The notes below the pieces were generated by a model, which was given only the letters and a program-made list of their open reading frames with translations, ran no database searches and was not told the origin of the DNA. Below are positions 19,331 to 29,029 of a stretch of DNA of 64,000 nt, one piece after another (the stretch's first letter is position 1; every line of letters starts with the position of its first letter). A program made the position numbers and the translations under genes. This DNA comes from Plasmodiophora brassicae (Eukaryota; Endomyxa; Phytomyxea; Plasmodiophorida; Plasmodiophoridae). Where the stretch lies: contig JASFAU010000013.1 of NCBI GenBank assembly GCA_039704465.1, forward strand, positions 620,001-684,000, given 5' to 3'.

Positions 19331-20647
19331 ATGTTGCGGAGTGCAGTCCCGCGGTGCCTGGTGCTGGCCGGCTGCACGGGGATCGGGAAGTCGGCGCTGG
19401 CGGTGCGCCTGGCCCTGGAGCACGGCGGCGAGATCGTGTCGGCGGACTCGGTGGCCGTGTACCGCCATCTGAACGTCGGCGCCGATAAGCCGCCGCGGCA
19501 GTGGCGCGATGCGGTCCCGCACCACCTGGTCGATGCCGCCGACCCGGCCCAGCCGACGTACACCGCGGCCCAGTTTGCCGACGATGCCACGGGCGCTATC
19601 CACGCGATCCATTCGCGAGGGAACCTGCCGATTGTGGTCGGTGGATCCGGCATGTACCTGAGTTTCCTGATCCACGGGTTCGACCGGTCTCAGTCGTCGT
19701 CAGCAAGATGCGATACAGTTTCCATCGGAATGGTCGAGGCCGCCGTATCAGGAAGTCAATCCTGGGACGATGCCATCTCTGTACTCGGTGGTGCATTATC
19801 TCCCGGTTTGGCTTCCACTGCTCGTCAAGTTGCCGACTACCTCAAGCACATTCAGCCCGGAAATGTACGCCGATTGGAGAGCGCTGTTCATCGTTTGCGG
19901 TGCTTGGCTCCCGGTTCAGCGGTGCCCGAGTACAACGGAAGGCAAGTCTACGACGGGACGCCGAAGGGGAATGGGGATCAGATCGATTTCCGGTGCGTCT
20001 TCTTGCAATGCCCGCGTACGACTATGTACAGGGCGATCGACCTGCGCTGCGAACGAATGCTTCAGAACGGGTTGTTGGATGAAGTGTCGTACCTGCTGGA
20101 ACGCGGCTGGCTGGTCGAGGGTACGCCTCCTGCGAACAGCATCGGATATCGCCAAGCCATTGAATTCCTTCGCGAGCCGAAGTTCGACCTAGCAGCGTTC
20201 AGGTTATTCGTCGACGAGTTCCAGGCCGCGTCCAGACAGTTCGCCCGAAAGCAGGTCTCCTGGTTTCGAAGGGATTTCGAGTATCGGTTCATCGATGTCG
20301 ATCGTAAAGCCGACCCCGAGGACGATCGCCTATCTGCTATGCTCATGGACTGGTACCGCCTAGACCGTGATCAGCTAGATGCTGTACGTGCTTCCAGCGA
20401 GTATCAGCTGGCGCAGAAAGCGCTCCGGCAGACTCTGACAAAGGACGCCAGGGACGAACAAAGGAAATACCTGCCTGAGCGTGTTATCTTCAAGCATGGC
20501 CTGTCTCTGGATGCGATCATGCGCCTGATGGCGCAGTCGCAACCCTCGCCCGATTTCGCCCCTCCCAAGTTCGTTCCTCCCGACAACGTGGACGATTCCG
20601 CCCAGTCTGAGGCAGCAGCATCGAATCTTTACTGTTCAAGAACTTAG
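19331..20647 (+). CDS. TRIT1: tRNA dimethylallyltransferase (MiaA/MOD5/TRIT1)
   Basis: Intronless, 438 residues from ATG 19331 (an upstream ATG at 19220 would add 37 residues and could encode a mitochondrial presequence). The P-loop GCTGIGKS lies at residues 13-20, followed by the family signature SADSVAVYRHLNVGADKP and HHLVDAADPAQ, VVGGSGMYL, and the C-terminal NSIGYRQAIEFL and RQFARKQVSWFRR. The enzyme adds an isopentenyl group to A37 of tRNAs reading U-initial codons. The animal and yeast C2H2 zinc finger is not evident. A TTTTGGC(T)GCTGGCCGCTGG motif at 19270-19288, also found upstream of the glycosyltransferase gene, precedes the chosen start. Confidence 0.92.
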   Translation: MLRSAVPRCLVLAGCTGIGKSALAVRLALEHGGEIVSADSVAVYRHLNVGADKPPRQWRDAVPHHLVDAADPAQPTYTAAQFADDATGAIHAIHSRGNLPIVVGGSGMYLSFLIHGFDRSQSSSARCDTVSIGMVEAAVSGSQSWDDAISVLGGALSPGLASTARQVADYLKHIQPGNVRRLESAVHRLRCLAPGSAVPEYNGRQVYDGTPKGNGDQIDFRCVFLQCPRTTMYRAIDLRCERMLQNGLLDEVSYLLERGWLVEGTPPANSIGYRQAIEFLREPKFDLAAFRLFVDEFQAASRQFARKQVSWFRRDFEYRFIDVDRKADPEDDRLSAMLMDWYRLDRDQLDAVRASSEYQLAQKALRQTLTKDARDEQRKYLPERVIFKHGLSLDAIMRLMAQSQPSPDFAPPKFVPPDNVDDSAQSEAAASNLYCSRT

Positions 20648-20804
20648 CAATGTCGTCGAAATAAGTATCCACCGATAAATATCAAGGAACGGATCAGTGC
20701 TTCACGCGCTTAGGATCAGGAGGTTGCCCTGCACGACCAGACGGTGGACTAGCAACCGTTAGTGCTGGGTCCTGGAACGACGCTGTACACTAGACCAAAC
20801 CTAC

Positions 20805-21428
20805 CTAGACGTGCGGTACAGTATTTGGCGCTGGCCGTTGAAGTGTCCAGAAGGCGGCGCATTGGGTAGTCCTGTAACAATGACGGCTGTTAGTCGGGCC
20901 CAGATCATGAGGTGTGCAGGATTGACCAGATTGCATGTGTTGGTGGGGAGCTTCGACATTGTTGGGCACCACGGGCGCTGGGACGCCAGGATTTGGGTCG
21001 GGCTGGGAGTCCAACCGTTCAGCCTGATCCCGACGATACACCACAACCAATTACTACATGATTAGTTGGTGCCATTCCAGGATTCGCATTCGTTCCGTTT
21101 GTGTTGGCATGAGGATGCGGGTGATGCCCTGCAAGCCCACGTGGTGCGGAGACTGGACGGCCTACAGGCTGACAAATCTTCGTAAATACGTGTCTGATGA
21201 TTTCAGGTATATGGTTTCGAACCTGCTGATGACCAGGAACGGGGTGATGCTGGCGGATGTCGGATGGACCAATATTCGGGTCATTCGGACGCTGAGGCAC
21301 TGTGCAAGGCAATCAGATACAATTGTCATGCAAGTCGATTCGACTAACTCAAAGACGCATTATGCAGTGTCTGCTGGTCGTATGACGCGTGAGACACTTC
21401 CTGATTAGAGTTGCTGGACTCTCGATGA

Positions 21429-21462
<34 letters not shown>

Positions 21463-22868
21463 GATGCTGTTGCTGTTGACGTTGTTGGTGCTGTTGCATT
21501 TGTTGCTGCTGCGGTTGGTGCGGTTGCTGTTGCGGTTGCTGTTGCGGTTGCTGTTGCTGTTGTTGCTGTTGAAGTTGATGTTGCTTCAGCTGCTGTTGTT
21601 GTTGTTGATGTTGGGGTTGATGCTGTGGTTGTTGTTGTTGCCGCTGTTGTGGTTGTTGTGGATGCTGTTGCTGGTAGTATTGCTGCTGTTGCTGTTGCTG
21701 CCGTTGATGTTGCGTCTGTTGATGTTGCTGCTGTGGGCGTTGTTGTTGTTGAGGCTGTTGGCATGACGGATCTCGGGTCATGAGCTGAGGATCGCAGGAA
21801 CGGGCTGGGGCAACACTCTGCAGCAGCGCGTGGTTCTTGTTCGGTACTGTTTGAGGTGGTTGGCCACCGCCGGCTGGTGTCTGAACCGCACTTGCATGGT
21901 GATTAATACTTTGTAGCGGCGGCCGGTGCCCAAGGCCGCTCTGATGATGACCCGTCCCAGGCAGTTGCCCTCGTTGAGCCAGTGCGTTAGGATCATGGTT
22001 TTCTTGCAGGCGTTGGTCAGGTCCACATGTCGGGACGCCATCGGCTGGCTCTTTTTTCATTTGAACAGGGGTGTCGAATGGCCCAACGTAGATATCGCCT
22101 TGGCCTCTTTTCAACGCCGACAGGAACTTCTTGTCGTCTGTACGTACTTAGGCATTGAGCGGAGTTCGGAACAGCAGTTGGGTTAATGAATACCGACATA
22201 AGCACAAGCCGAATGCATTTCCAAATTGCCTGAACGCCCGCTTATAAGCATCGGTGATAGACTCCTTTTTCAGAACTGTCAGACACAGTGACGAATGACC
22301 TAGAATACGGTCAGTTACGTACCTTAATACATTTCTCCTTCGCGTCTCCTCGTCCCGAGAAATTCTGAACTGACCCATACCCGGCATCCTATCCACAGCC
22401 CACAGCGATCAGTACATCAATATGGCAGGTAAGTAGAGTGACCAGCACACACCTCTTTGTATGTGCCATCTTTGAGCGTCACACGGACGACGCTGACCAC
22501 TCCCATATGATAACGATTAGGTTTCGTGGGATCTGCTTCACACTACAGACGTGCAGCAGAATATGAGACAATGATGTATAGATACAACGTTCACAGCACC
22601 CACAAAGTCCACTTCCGTTTTAACAACGGATCCACTCCAACCATTGAAGCCGAATACCTTGTTTGCCAGCTCGAAGACAGAGTATCCAGGAAGGTATGCG
22701 TGCCCCGCGCCTGAGCCCCGTCAGACCAGGTCGGTTGCGGCGCCCGCTGCGACACAGACCTGAGTGGCCGGCGCCGGGCTTGTACTGCACGATGGAGTGT
22801 GGAGGTCGCACAGCGAGCTCGCGCTCAATCCTGTCGTGCTCCTCTGAGCTGAACGGCTGGCATGCCAT
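20805..22868 (-). CDS. RAD52: RAD52 recombination mediator with polyQ C-terminal half
   Basis: Reconstructed exons: 22868-22760, 22710-22604, 22542-22453, 22388-22331, 22275-22198, then 22137 onward (probably to 21398), 21291 onward and a last exon ending at 20805. Introns are 49-64 bp, with one of about 106 bp. The first 170 residues are the RAD52 single-strand annealing domain: QPFSSEEHDRIERELAVRPP, FELANKVFGFNGWS, VVSVVRVTLKDGTYKE, ESITDAYKRAFRQFGNAFG and LYDKKFLSALKRG. Exon 6 then enters a Gln-dominated tract of more than 100 residues, followed by a Pro/Asn/His-rich tail. RAD52 anneals RPA-coated ssDNA and loads RAD51 through its C-terminus. The last two introns are uncertain. The start ATG 22868 precedes MACQPFSSEE; 22869-23300 shows no gene. 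Confidence 0.85.
21424..21765. repeat. CAA/CAG-type repeat coding for polyglutamine
   Basis: On the minus strand this stretch is an imperfect array of CAA, CAG, CAC and CAT codons inside RAD52 exon 6. Runs of up to eleven Gln are interrupted by His, Pro, Leu, Arg and Met. CAA is as common as CAG, so it is not a pure CAG expansion. The plus-strand frame through it (Leu-rich) is a shadow. Confidence 0.9.
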
Positions 22869-23300
22869 GCCCCTCGCCGTGGCCGCGCCGGGTATATTCC
22901 TACTGGCCGCCAAACGGGGGTTCCCCAGCCACTCGCACCTGCGGTACGTACTACCTACACAGTTTGTCTATTTTTTAACAGGCCGATCTCAGACGTCGTG
23001 CTGTGGACATTGGGACTGCTTTGTATTGACCAGAACTGCCCAGCAACGTCGCAGTGAGCGCAGCTTCGGATACTTACCAGAACCGCACGGGTGGCAGGGC
23101 AAACGGCTTCCCTGTGTGCTTCTGGAGTCTGTGCTGATTCTTCGACGGTGTGTGTGACACGACCCGAATGGAGAACAAAATAGACACTGGAACCTCGCAA
23201 AGCAATCAGCAGCATTCGTCAATGGTTGACGGATAGCTCGAAGCCTCGAACCGACCTTCGACGATTAGTTGCGGATTCTGCGGCGAAACCAGCGGTGGTC

Positions 23301-24054
23301 ATGGAAGTAGCCGGGGCTTCGTGGGATTGGCGATCATGCCCGCTGCTGGTGGAATATCTGGAGAGCGCGCTTGACGAGAACTGGGTGATTCCACCACAAC
23401 GGTTCGCAATTGTCGAGAAGGGCATCTACAGGAGCGGGTACCCGAACCAGCAGAGTGAGCAGTTCCTGGAGAAGCTCGGCCTACGGAGCATCGTCTACCT
23501 GTGCAAAGAGCCTGTCCGCGATTGGAACCGGGATTTCATTAGAAGGTAATGGTAGCCGTTCGATCGCGCACCGACGAGATGATCGATATGGCCATTCGTA
23601 CAGGAACGGCATCCAGCTGTTTCACTTAGGATCCGACGGCAATAAGGAACCGTTCTTGACTGTCCCGCTGGAGCTTATTCAGGAGTCGCTGTCTCGTTTG
23701 CTTGGTACGGGCGTCCACGCCAAGCGTCCAGACGAGTACTTACGCTTCTGTCAGATACGCGAAATCACCCGATACTGATCCATTGCAATAAGGGCACTGT
23801 AAGACCCAGTGTTCGTGCTGACATTGTCGGCTCTGACTGAGACGGGTCTGTCTGTCTCTGCGCAGCATCGAACCGGGTGTCTCGTCGGGTGCCTTCGTCG
23901 CGTGCAACGTTGGTCGCTGACAAGCATCTTGGGCGAATATCAGCGCTTCGCTGGTGGACGACCCCGCCTGATCGACCAGCAAAGCATTGAGCTGTTTGAT
24001 CCCCGTGGTATCGACTATGATCCACAATTCGCCCCTTCATGGCTGCAGACGTAG
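23301..24054 (+). CDS. Atypical dual-specificity phosphatase, SIW14/OCA1 type
   Basis: Exons 23301-23545, 23604-23704, 23755-23798 and 23866-24054 (introns 58, 50 and 67 bp) give 192 residues in continuous frame. The signature loop HCNKGTHR (CX5R) is assembled across introns 2 and 3, in the context LLDTRNHPILIHCNKG. Other family marks are RFAIVEKGIYRSGYPN, GLRSIVYLCKEP, the general-acid region HLGSDGNKEP, and GCLVGCLRRVQRWSLTSI with LIDQQSIELFD. Yeast and plant relatives hydrolyse inositol pyrophosphates (5-InsP7), which would link this gene to the inositol synthase gene in the same window. The start is the first ATG in frame. Confidence 0.9.
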
Positions 24055-24253
24055 ACGTAAACCATTCGGGCTCTGCTTGCGTGTCATCTCTTGTTCTTCA
24101 CCAGCGAACGCCGTCATGTATTCCCGTGCATACCCCCGAGTACATTGGCAAACGTGGGCGTGGTCACATTACTATAGTAATGAATGAAGCGGTTGGTGAG
24201 TGGGCACCGGAAGTCCGCGGCGCAGACAGACCAGTGCGTGGCGATCGTTGTCG

Positions 24254-24617
24254 ATGGCAGCGGCGGCTCCGAGCAACCTACGGAACCTGCGCGCGTGCAT
24301 TCGGTGCAAGATCGTGAAGACGTTTAGTGACTTCAGGGATACCGGATGCGAGAACTGTCCCGATCTGGCGCTCGAAGGCGATGCGGACCGGATCAGCCAG
24401 TGGACGTCGCCGACGTTCGAAGGGTGCGGGCACGTGCCTGATTCCTGCGTGTTCGGCAACTGACCTGAGAATCGCGTTTAGGTTAATAGCGCTGATTAAC
24501 CCGAACGAGAGCTGGGTGGCCAGATATCAGGAGATCGACCATCTCGTGCGGGGCTGCTACGCGATAACGGTGACTGGATCCGCCCCAGTTGACGACGAAG
24601 ACGAATACGAAGACTAA
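24254..24617 (+). CDS. SPT4: Transcription elongation factor SPT4 (DSIF subunit)
   Basis: Exons 24254-24423 and 24482-24617 (58-base intron) give 101 residues. The zinc ribbon uses CIRC near residue 15 and CENC near residue 32, in the context LRNLRACIRCKIVKTFSDF. It is followed by SPTFEGLIALINPNESWVAR and a short NGN-binding end, RGCYAITVTG, and finishes in an acidic DDEDEYED tail. SPT4 pairs with the NGN domain of SPT5 to promote processive RNA polymerase II elongation. The length is typical (102-117). Confidence 0.95.
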
Positions 24618-24944
24618 TCAACTTACTTTATTCCCTATCTGGCATGTCCTTGTCGAAACCGCAACCTACCGTATTGCATACGCGTTATCATCCATATATG
24701 GAGTACCTGGTAACTCCCGGCCATCGGCAACGATCGTCTCTTCCTGTTGGCAATGGTCGTACTCGTTCTGCCATTTGTGAAGCCTGTCCGATAACGCCCA
24801 ACGGCAATTACCACTACCTACCGTAATCGCTAGTGTACGAGCAAATTCATTCGTTTACTTGCATTGTCGCGTCAGGTCGAACGCAAAGTAGTGCCTGTAG
24901 CGGCCGCCTCAGATCGAATGAACATGGAAGAACCGGTTATTGGT

Positions 24945-26157
24945 TCACGCATACCGGTGCTGGAATATCGAGTCGGGGAATCGAAGGCGGTTGGAGCAGG
25001 TGTCGTCTTCCCCGTCGAGCGGGTCGCACACCGTGTACGCGTGGATATCGTGCATGGAGCGCTGGTCGTAGAAGACCTCCTGCGACGTGTGGAACGGGAA
25101 GAAATTCAGTCGGGAACACCGCGAGTCCATGAAGGACCCACACGGCGCCAGGCTGTCCAAGAAACGGGCAGCGTCAGGACGGGCAGGCGCTCCAGTCAGC
25201 CCGACTTACTGGGGCACCATATCGCAATCATGCACGACCCTCCAGCTATTCGGGACCAGACCTAACACCATCTTGTTGAACGCGTCGATACAGGTGCGAT
25301 CCAGCACTGCTGACGTACGACGATGGAGTACAGAGAAGGCGTAGTTGCCAGTTCGGGGCGTACCATAGGTGTACACGACCGGGGACGGGAAGATATCCAA
25401 CAGGGCGACCGATGCAATCAGCGCCACGCTTGCCCCTTAAGTCAGACGTCAAACGCGACGATCGGATCGACGTTCAGTCGGCTGCGTACCCAACGAATGC
25501 CCAACAATGGCAAGGTTGTTCGACGGGTATGACGTCGCCAGACCTGACAGCACGCGCCGGATGGGTTCGTCCACACAATTGTAGTATCCTAGGGTCCCAT
25601 TCCACGTGAGCGCACGTGAAGCAATGACGTGCAAACACCAATCGTACTCAAGAACCCTCGATTAACGCGGGAATGGGCGTCGAGCTTTTGCGGCCAGCGA
25701 ACGTGATCGAACAGCAAATCATCCCACGCAGACCCGAAATCATCCCAGGACGTGCCCCGAAACGACAGGATCGCTGGCAGCGTCAATAAGTTATTGCATG
25801 CTCCCTAGAGCCAACGCCCCACCTACTCCAGTTGCCTTGGACCGCGATGAACCCATACGCGCCGCAGCCAAGCCTCTCGAAGACAGTCACAACCTTAACG
25901 CCTGCGGCAGAGTTCAGGCCAGAGCACAGGCAGGTCGTGGCAGTCCTGGAAGGCGAACCTGGAATCGTGTGGCAGGATTCGCAGTCCCACGCGGCAAGAC
26001 GGTCAGGGTTCGCGCAGTAACTGGCGCTGGCGAGCCGCGCGCCCCACAACGCGAACTCGGCGTCGTACCCGGTCGCGTTCCCGCCCGCATTCGACACGGC
26101 CGCCGCGACGACAAGAACGCATCCGACAACGGCAAGCACGCGCGCCCTGCTCGTCAT
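24945..26157 (-). CDS. Secreted class 3 lipase (copy 1)
   Basis: Five exons (26157-25827, 25773-25648, 25588-25490, 25435-25210, 25152-24945; introns 53-59 bp) give 329 residues with frame kept. The signal peptide RARVLAVVGCVLVVAAAVSN is followed by a Cys-containing N-terminal segment (CESC), the oxyanion motif SFRGTSW, the nucleophile elbow GHSLGASVAL (split by an intron), a catalytic Asp in VVHDCDMVPH and a C-terminal His (FQHRYA). It is a predicted extracellular triacylglycerol or polar-lipid hydrolase. A second, related lipase gene lies at 56841-57960 on the other strand, with the same architecture and an intron in the same Ser-elbow codon region. 24618-24944 shows no feature. Confidence 0.9.
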
Positions 26158-26411
26158 CACCAAACGCGCCGGCGAAATGGCCAGCGCGTCCGGCAACGCG
26201 ACACACGGGCAAGGGCATGCCGCAGCCTGTAACGTGACACTGGGGAGGGGACGCGCGAGGCACTTGGGCCAGTCCAGGCGTGCACAATTTGGCGCGCACA
26301 GGCGGTGCCCGTTTCCGGGGATCGTCGACTCGACTCCAGTTGGGTTGGATCGTCGGAAGCACCACCGGGCGATAGAGAGAGATCAGCGCCTGTAATGATA
26401 TATTGGGTGGC

Positions 26412-26905
26412 CTACGGGGACGATGGGGGTGCTTTATCAGCCAGCTTGGCGGCATCCAACGCCATCTGCTTGTCAATACATTCGCGTGCTCTGTAGATTT
26501 TCGACTGCAGGTAGAACGACCCGCCCTTGTTGACGTCGTTCACCTCGAACAGACGTTTGTATGACTGAGCATCGTAGGGTCAACGCTGACGCTGACCAGT
26601 ACGCGTGCGGGTATATACGCACCTCCTCCAGTTGCTCTTTCGTTACAGACGGGGACACATTCAGGATCTTTCGTGCTTCATCGATGTGGATTTTCCTGGA
26701 CAATGCTTGGGATAGGCTGGCCGCCGACGCTTTCGCTCCACCGTGCTTGCCGGCATCTGAAATACAGCGCATAAGCAAACGACTTGTAGTTGCGCCGCCT
26801 TTAACACTAACTTAATACGGCCTGCTGATATGCCTGCACGAATGCTTTGCTGACGACGCTGGTGCCGACGACGAGCAGCTGAGCGATGAGACGACCCAGC
26901 GACAT
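26412..26905 (-). CDS. PAM16: Mitochondrial import motor subunit PAM16 / TIM16
   Basis: Exons 26905-26812, 26756-26623 and 26564-26412 (introns 55 and 58 bp) give 126 residues. The start MSLGRLIAQLLVVGTSVVSK fits the hydrophobic PAM16 N-terminus. The degenerate J domain follows: IDEARKILNVSPSVTKEQLE spliced to SYKRLFEVND and GGSFYLQSKIYRARECID, with no HPD motif, as expected. PAM16 binds PAM18 and regulates its stimulation of mtHsp70 at the TIM23 channel on the matrix side of the inner membrane. The length is the family's usual. Confidence 0.93.
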
Positions 26906-27073
26906 GCGTCAGCGATCTCCGTCACGGACTCCGCGATGACGGCCAGTCGTACCTACGAAACAGGTCCCAGAACACGTATAGTAGCACGTTCTTCTACAAG
27001 CCGCCGCGCGCGCCGCGTGTCTAGTTTATCGCACACCGTTATTCGAGTACAGAACCGGCCGCCTGCGTGTCCT

Positions 27074-27508
27074 TCAGTCCTCTTCGCGTTCCGGCTTGCG
27101 GCGATCGTTGTCTCCACGGTGCCGACACAGACGTTCGCACTTCCTCGGGCACCGCTTCAGGCAGTGCCTCAGTTCGTTTCCGTGCGTGCCCTCATGATTA
27201 TTTCCATAGTTGCCCCCGTGGTTATTCCCGCGTGTGTTCTCACGGTTCCCGCCGTGTTCGAGTTCGCCGCCGTGCCTGCGCTTGCACACGTTACTGCAAT
27301 GTCTCAGGCAGCGTCTACGGCAACGCAGCGTCCCCGATCGTTCCCCACGGCCAGTGCCTTCCGTTAGATCTTGCCTGCCGCCCTCGCCGCCACGTCTTAC
27401 CAGGGGCGGGCCGATATCTGGCCCGTTAGGTCTTTCACCATTCTGTGCGGCCACAGCCAGAAACACGGCCGCCGAGAGGAGCACGAACAAGACCACTGGC
27501 AAACGCAT
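27074..27508 (-). CDS. Secreted small protein with two CX3CX3CX3C motifs
   Basis: Intronless, 144 residues, start MRLPVVLFVLLSAAVFLAVA (a clear signal peptide). The mature part is strongly basic and hydrophilic. It contains two four-Cys clusters of identical spacing, CRRRCLRHCSNVC and CLKRCPRKCERLC, separated by a roughly 40-residue Gly/Asn/His/Glu-rich linker built on HGGN-like repeats, and ends in a charged tail KPEREED. All eight mature Cys are in these clusters. The spacing would put the Cys on one face of each of two helices, which recalls helical-hairpin peptides. I know no family with this exact layout. Secreted effector, metal-binding or wall protein are all possible. Confidence 0.65.
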   Translation of the reverse strand: MRLPVVLFVLLSAAVFLAVAAQNGERPNGPDIGPPLVRRGGEGGRQDLTEGTGRGERSGTLRCRRRCLRHCSNVCKRRHGGELEHGGNRENTRGNNHGGNYGNNHEGTHGNELRHCLKRCPRKCERLCRHRGDNDRRKPEREED

Positions 27509-27829
27509 CGCCCCCAAACCAACCTTCACCTACGGCAGCAATGAAAGTTGTGAACTCCGGGCACCGATTCCGACCGGCGCCATTCCGGCACCACCATGAA
27601 TTATCCTGGTTCCTGGGTTTTGCTCGACCTACCCAGAAGCCTTTTTCCTGTTCAAATGAGGATCGAGCCGCCGGTGGCTTGTCCAAATGATGATTCTGCC
27701 CTGCAGGATACGACCCGGTCGGCGTACAGCACCGTTTACACATGGCATTTATGAACTCAAAATGGACTATTTGGTGTATCTATGGTTTGCGATTCACGAC
27801 GGGGAAGAGGGTGTAACAGTGTGTCTCTT

Positions 27830-28132
27830 TCAGTGGGTCGACACGTACTTGATGTGCTTCGCTGTTGGCAGGCCCAACACATGCTGACGGACCTCTTTCG
27901 CGCGACCACCTTGAGGAAGTTTGTTGGCAACAGTGGCAACTGGGCCGACACGTTTACGCAGCTGGTAACGACTGATGCACGGCGACTGCGGTTCAAGCCG
28001 TCGACGAGGGCGCGCCGCAGCCCCGGTCTTGATTGGCTGTTTCGTCGCTGACACTTTCTTCGTCATCTCGAAATCACACAGAATTGGGTATGAGGCATCG
28101 CCGGAAACAAATGCGTTGAACGAACGCCACAC
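27830..28132 (-). CDS. Hypothetical basic protein, probably a 3' exon
   Basis: An open frame of about 100 codons with a plausible start inside at MTKKVSATKQPIKTG. It encodes a very basic protein (RPRRRLEPQ, RYQLRKRVGP, GGRAKEVRQHV) and ends TAKHIKYVSTH. The frame continues upstream without an ATG, so it is probably the last exon of a spliced gene whose earlier exons (28.2-28.5 kb region) I could not resolve. No family recognised. The rest of 27509-28690 shows nothing else supportable. Confidence 0.3.
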   Translation of the reverse strand: MWRSFNAFVSGDASYPILCDFEMTKKVSATKQPIKTGAAARPRRRLEPQSPCISRYQLRKRVGPVATVANKLPQGGRAKEVRQHVLGLPTAKHIKYVSTH

Positions 28133-28696
28133 AGAGCTCGGCTCGGGCAGAACGGACTTTCCTGAGGAAGATTCCTCGGATGGGGCGTTTGCCGATCAGC
28201 AGCTGACTTTATGTGGGGCGCTCGCCGGGGCTTCCGCCTTCCGAGTTCCAGACACTGTGTGTGCATTACTTTGGTTCCGCGCACCGCAGCCTGGCACGGC
28301 GGCACTCTTCCTTGCCCGTCGCACCAGACCGAATCCCTGCTGAGAGCCCATGCACACACGCAGGCCACCACCACGTTTGAATCCACAGTCGAGCAACTCC
28401 GGTTTCCATAAGGAGTAGCGAATTGCATAGGAACGCAAGGCGATGTCTGTTCCGGAAGAGGCTTCGAGACAACCCCCAGCTCCGCCTGGCCAAATGTGGC
28501 CATCGCGCCCCGACGCCCAGGACACGTTTGAGACGGCCAGGAATCATTTCGACCGCTTCCTGGTGCGAAGATCGCGCAGAAGGTACCGGGCCTGTCATGC
28601 GCCGGTGTTCCAACGCATGTAATAAAACGATGAGGAGCAGGACGGCAGGCTCCAGAATCGTACGCGTCGATGTGCGAAGCGGACGTTAAAGGACAG

Positions 28697-28931
28697 GCCG
28701 CTACCTGTTCGGGCGGTTTCTATCATGGTGAGGGACCGGCATCCACGTTCGACCAGGAACATCGTTCGCGCAATACATGTCCCAAATCGACGTGGACATG
28801 ATGTACCGATGCCGGGACATCGCAGCCGAATGCGGGTGGTTGTCACCGAACGTATTATTGCGTTCATGTTCCTGGTCGCACGTGGATGCCGGTCCCCCAC
28901 CATGACAGAAACCGCTCGAACAGGTAGCGGC
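28697..28931. mobile_element. Foldback element with 66-base inverted arms
   Basis: The arms 28697-28762 and 28866-28931 are equal in length (66 bases) and are reverse complements with about five mismatches. Read inward they begin GCCGCTACCTGTTCG. The loop of about 100 bases also shows weaker dyad symmetry. There is no coding capacity. It lies in the 1 kb gene-free gap between the hypothetical exon and the end of the BAR-PH gene. Confidence 0.75.
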
Positions 28932-29029
28932 CGCACCGTCCTGAGGCGATAGCCAGCAAGCATCCGGCTACCGTACCACGGAAATGCCTAATGGGCCATG
29001 GGCCGTTATTTATCACCGTATGGAGAAAG

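Noticed and set aside
21389..21766. Leu-rich plus-strand frame
   Set aside because: Complement of the RAD52 polyQ tract.
21019..22396. KIX/Mediator-like Q-rich coactivator
   Set aside because: First suspected from the Q-rich exon, but splicing the upstream exons gives an unmistakable RAD52 annealing domain.
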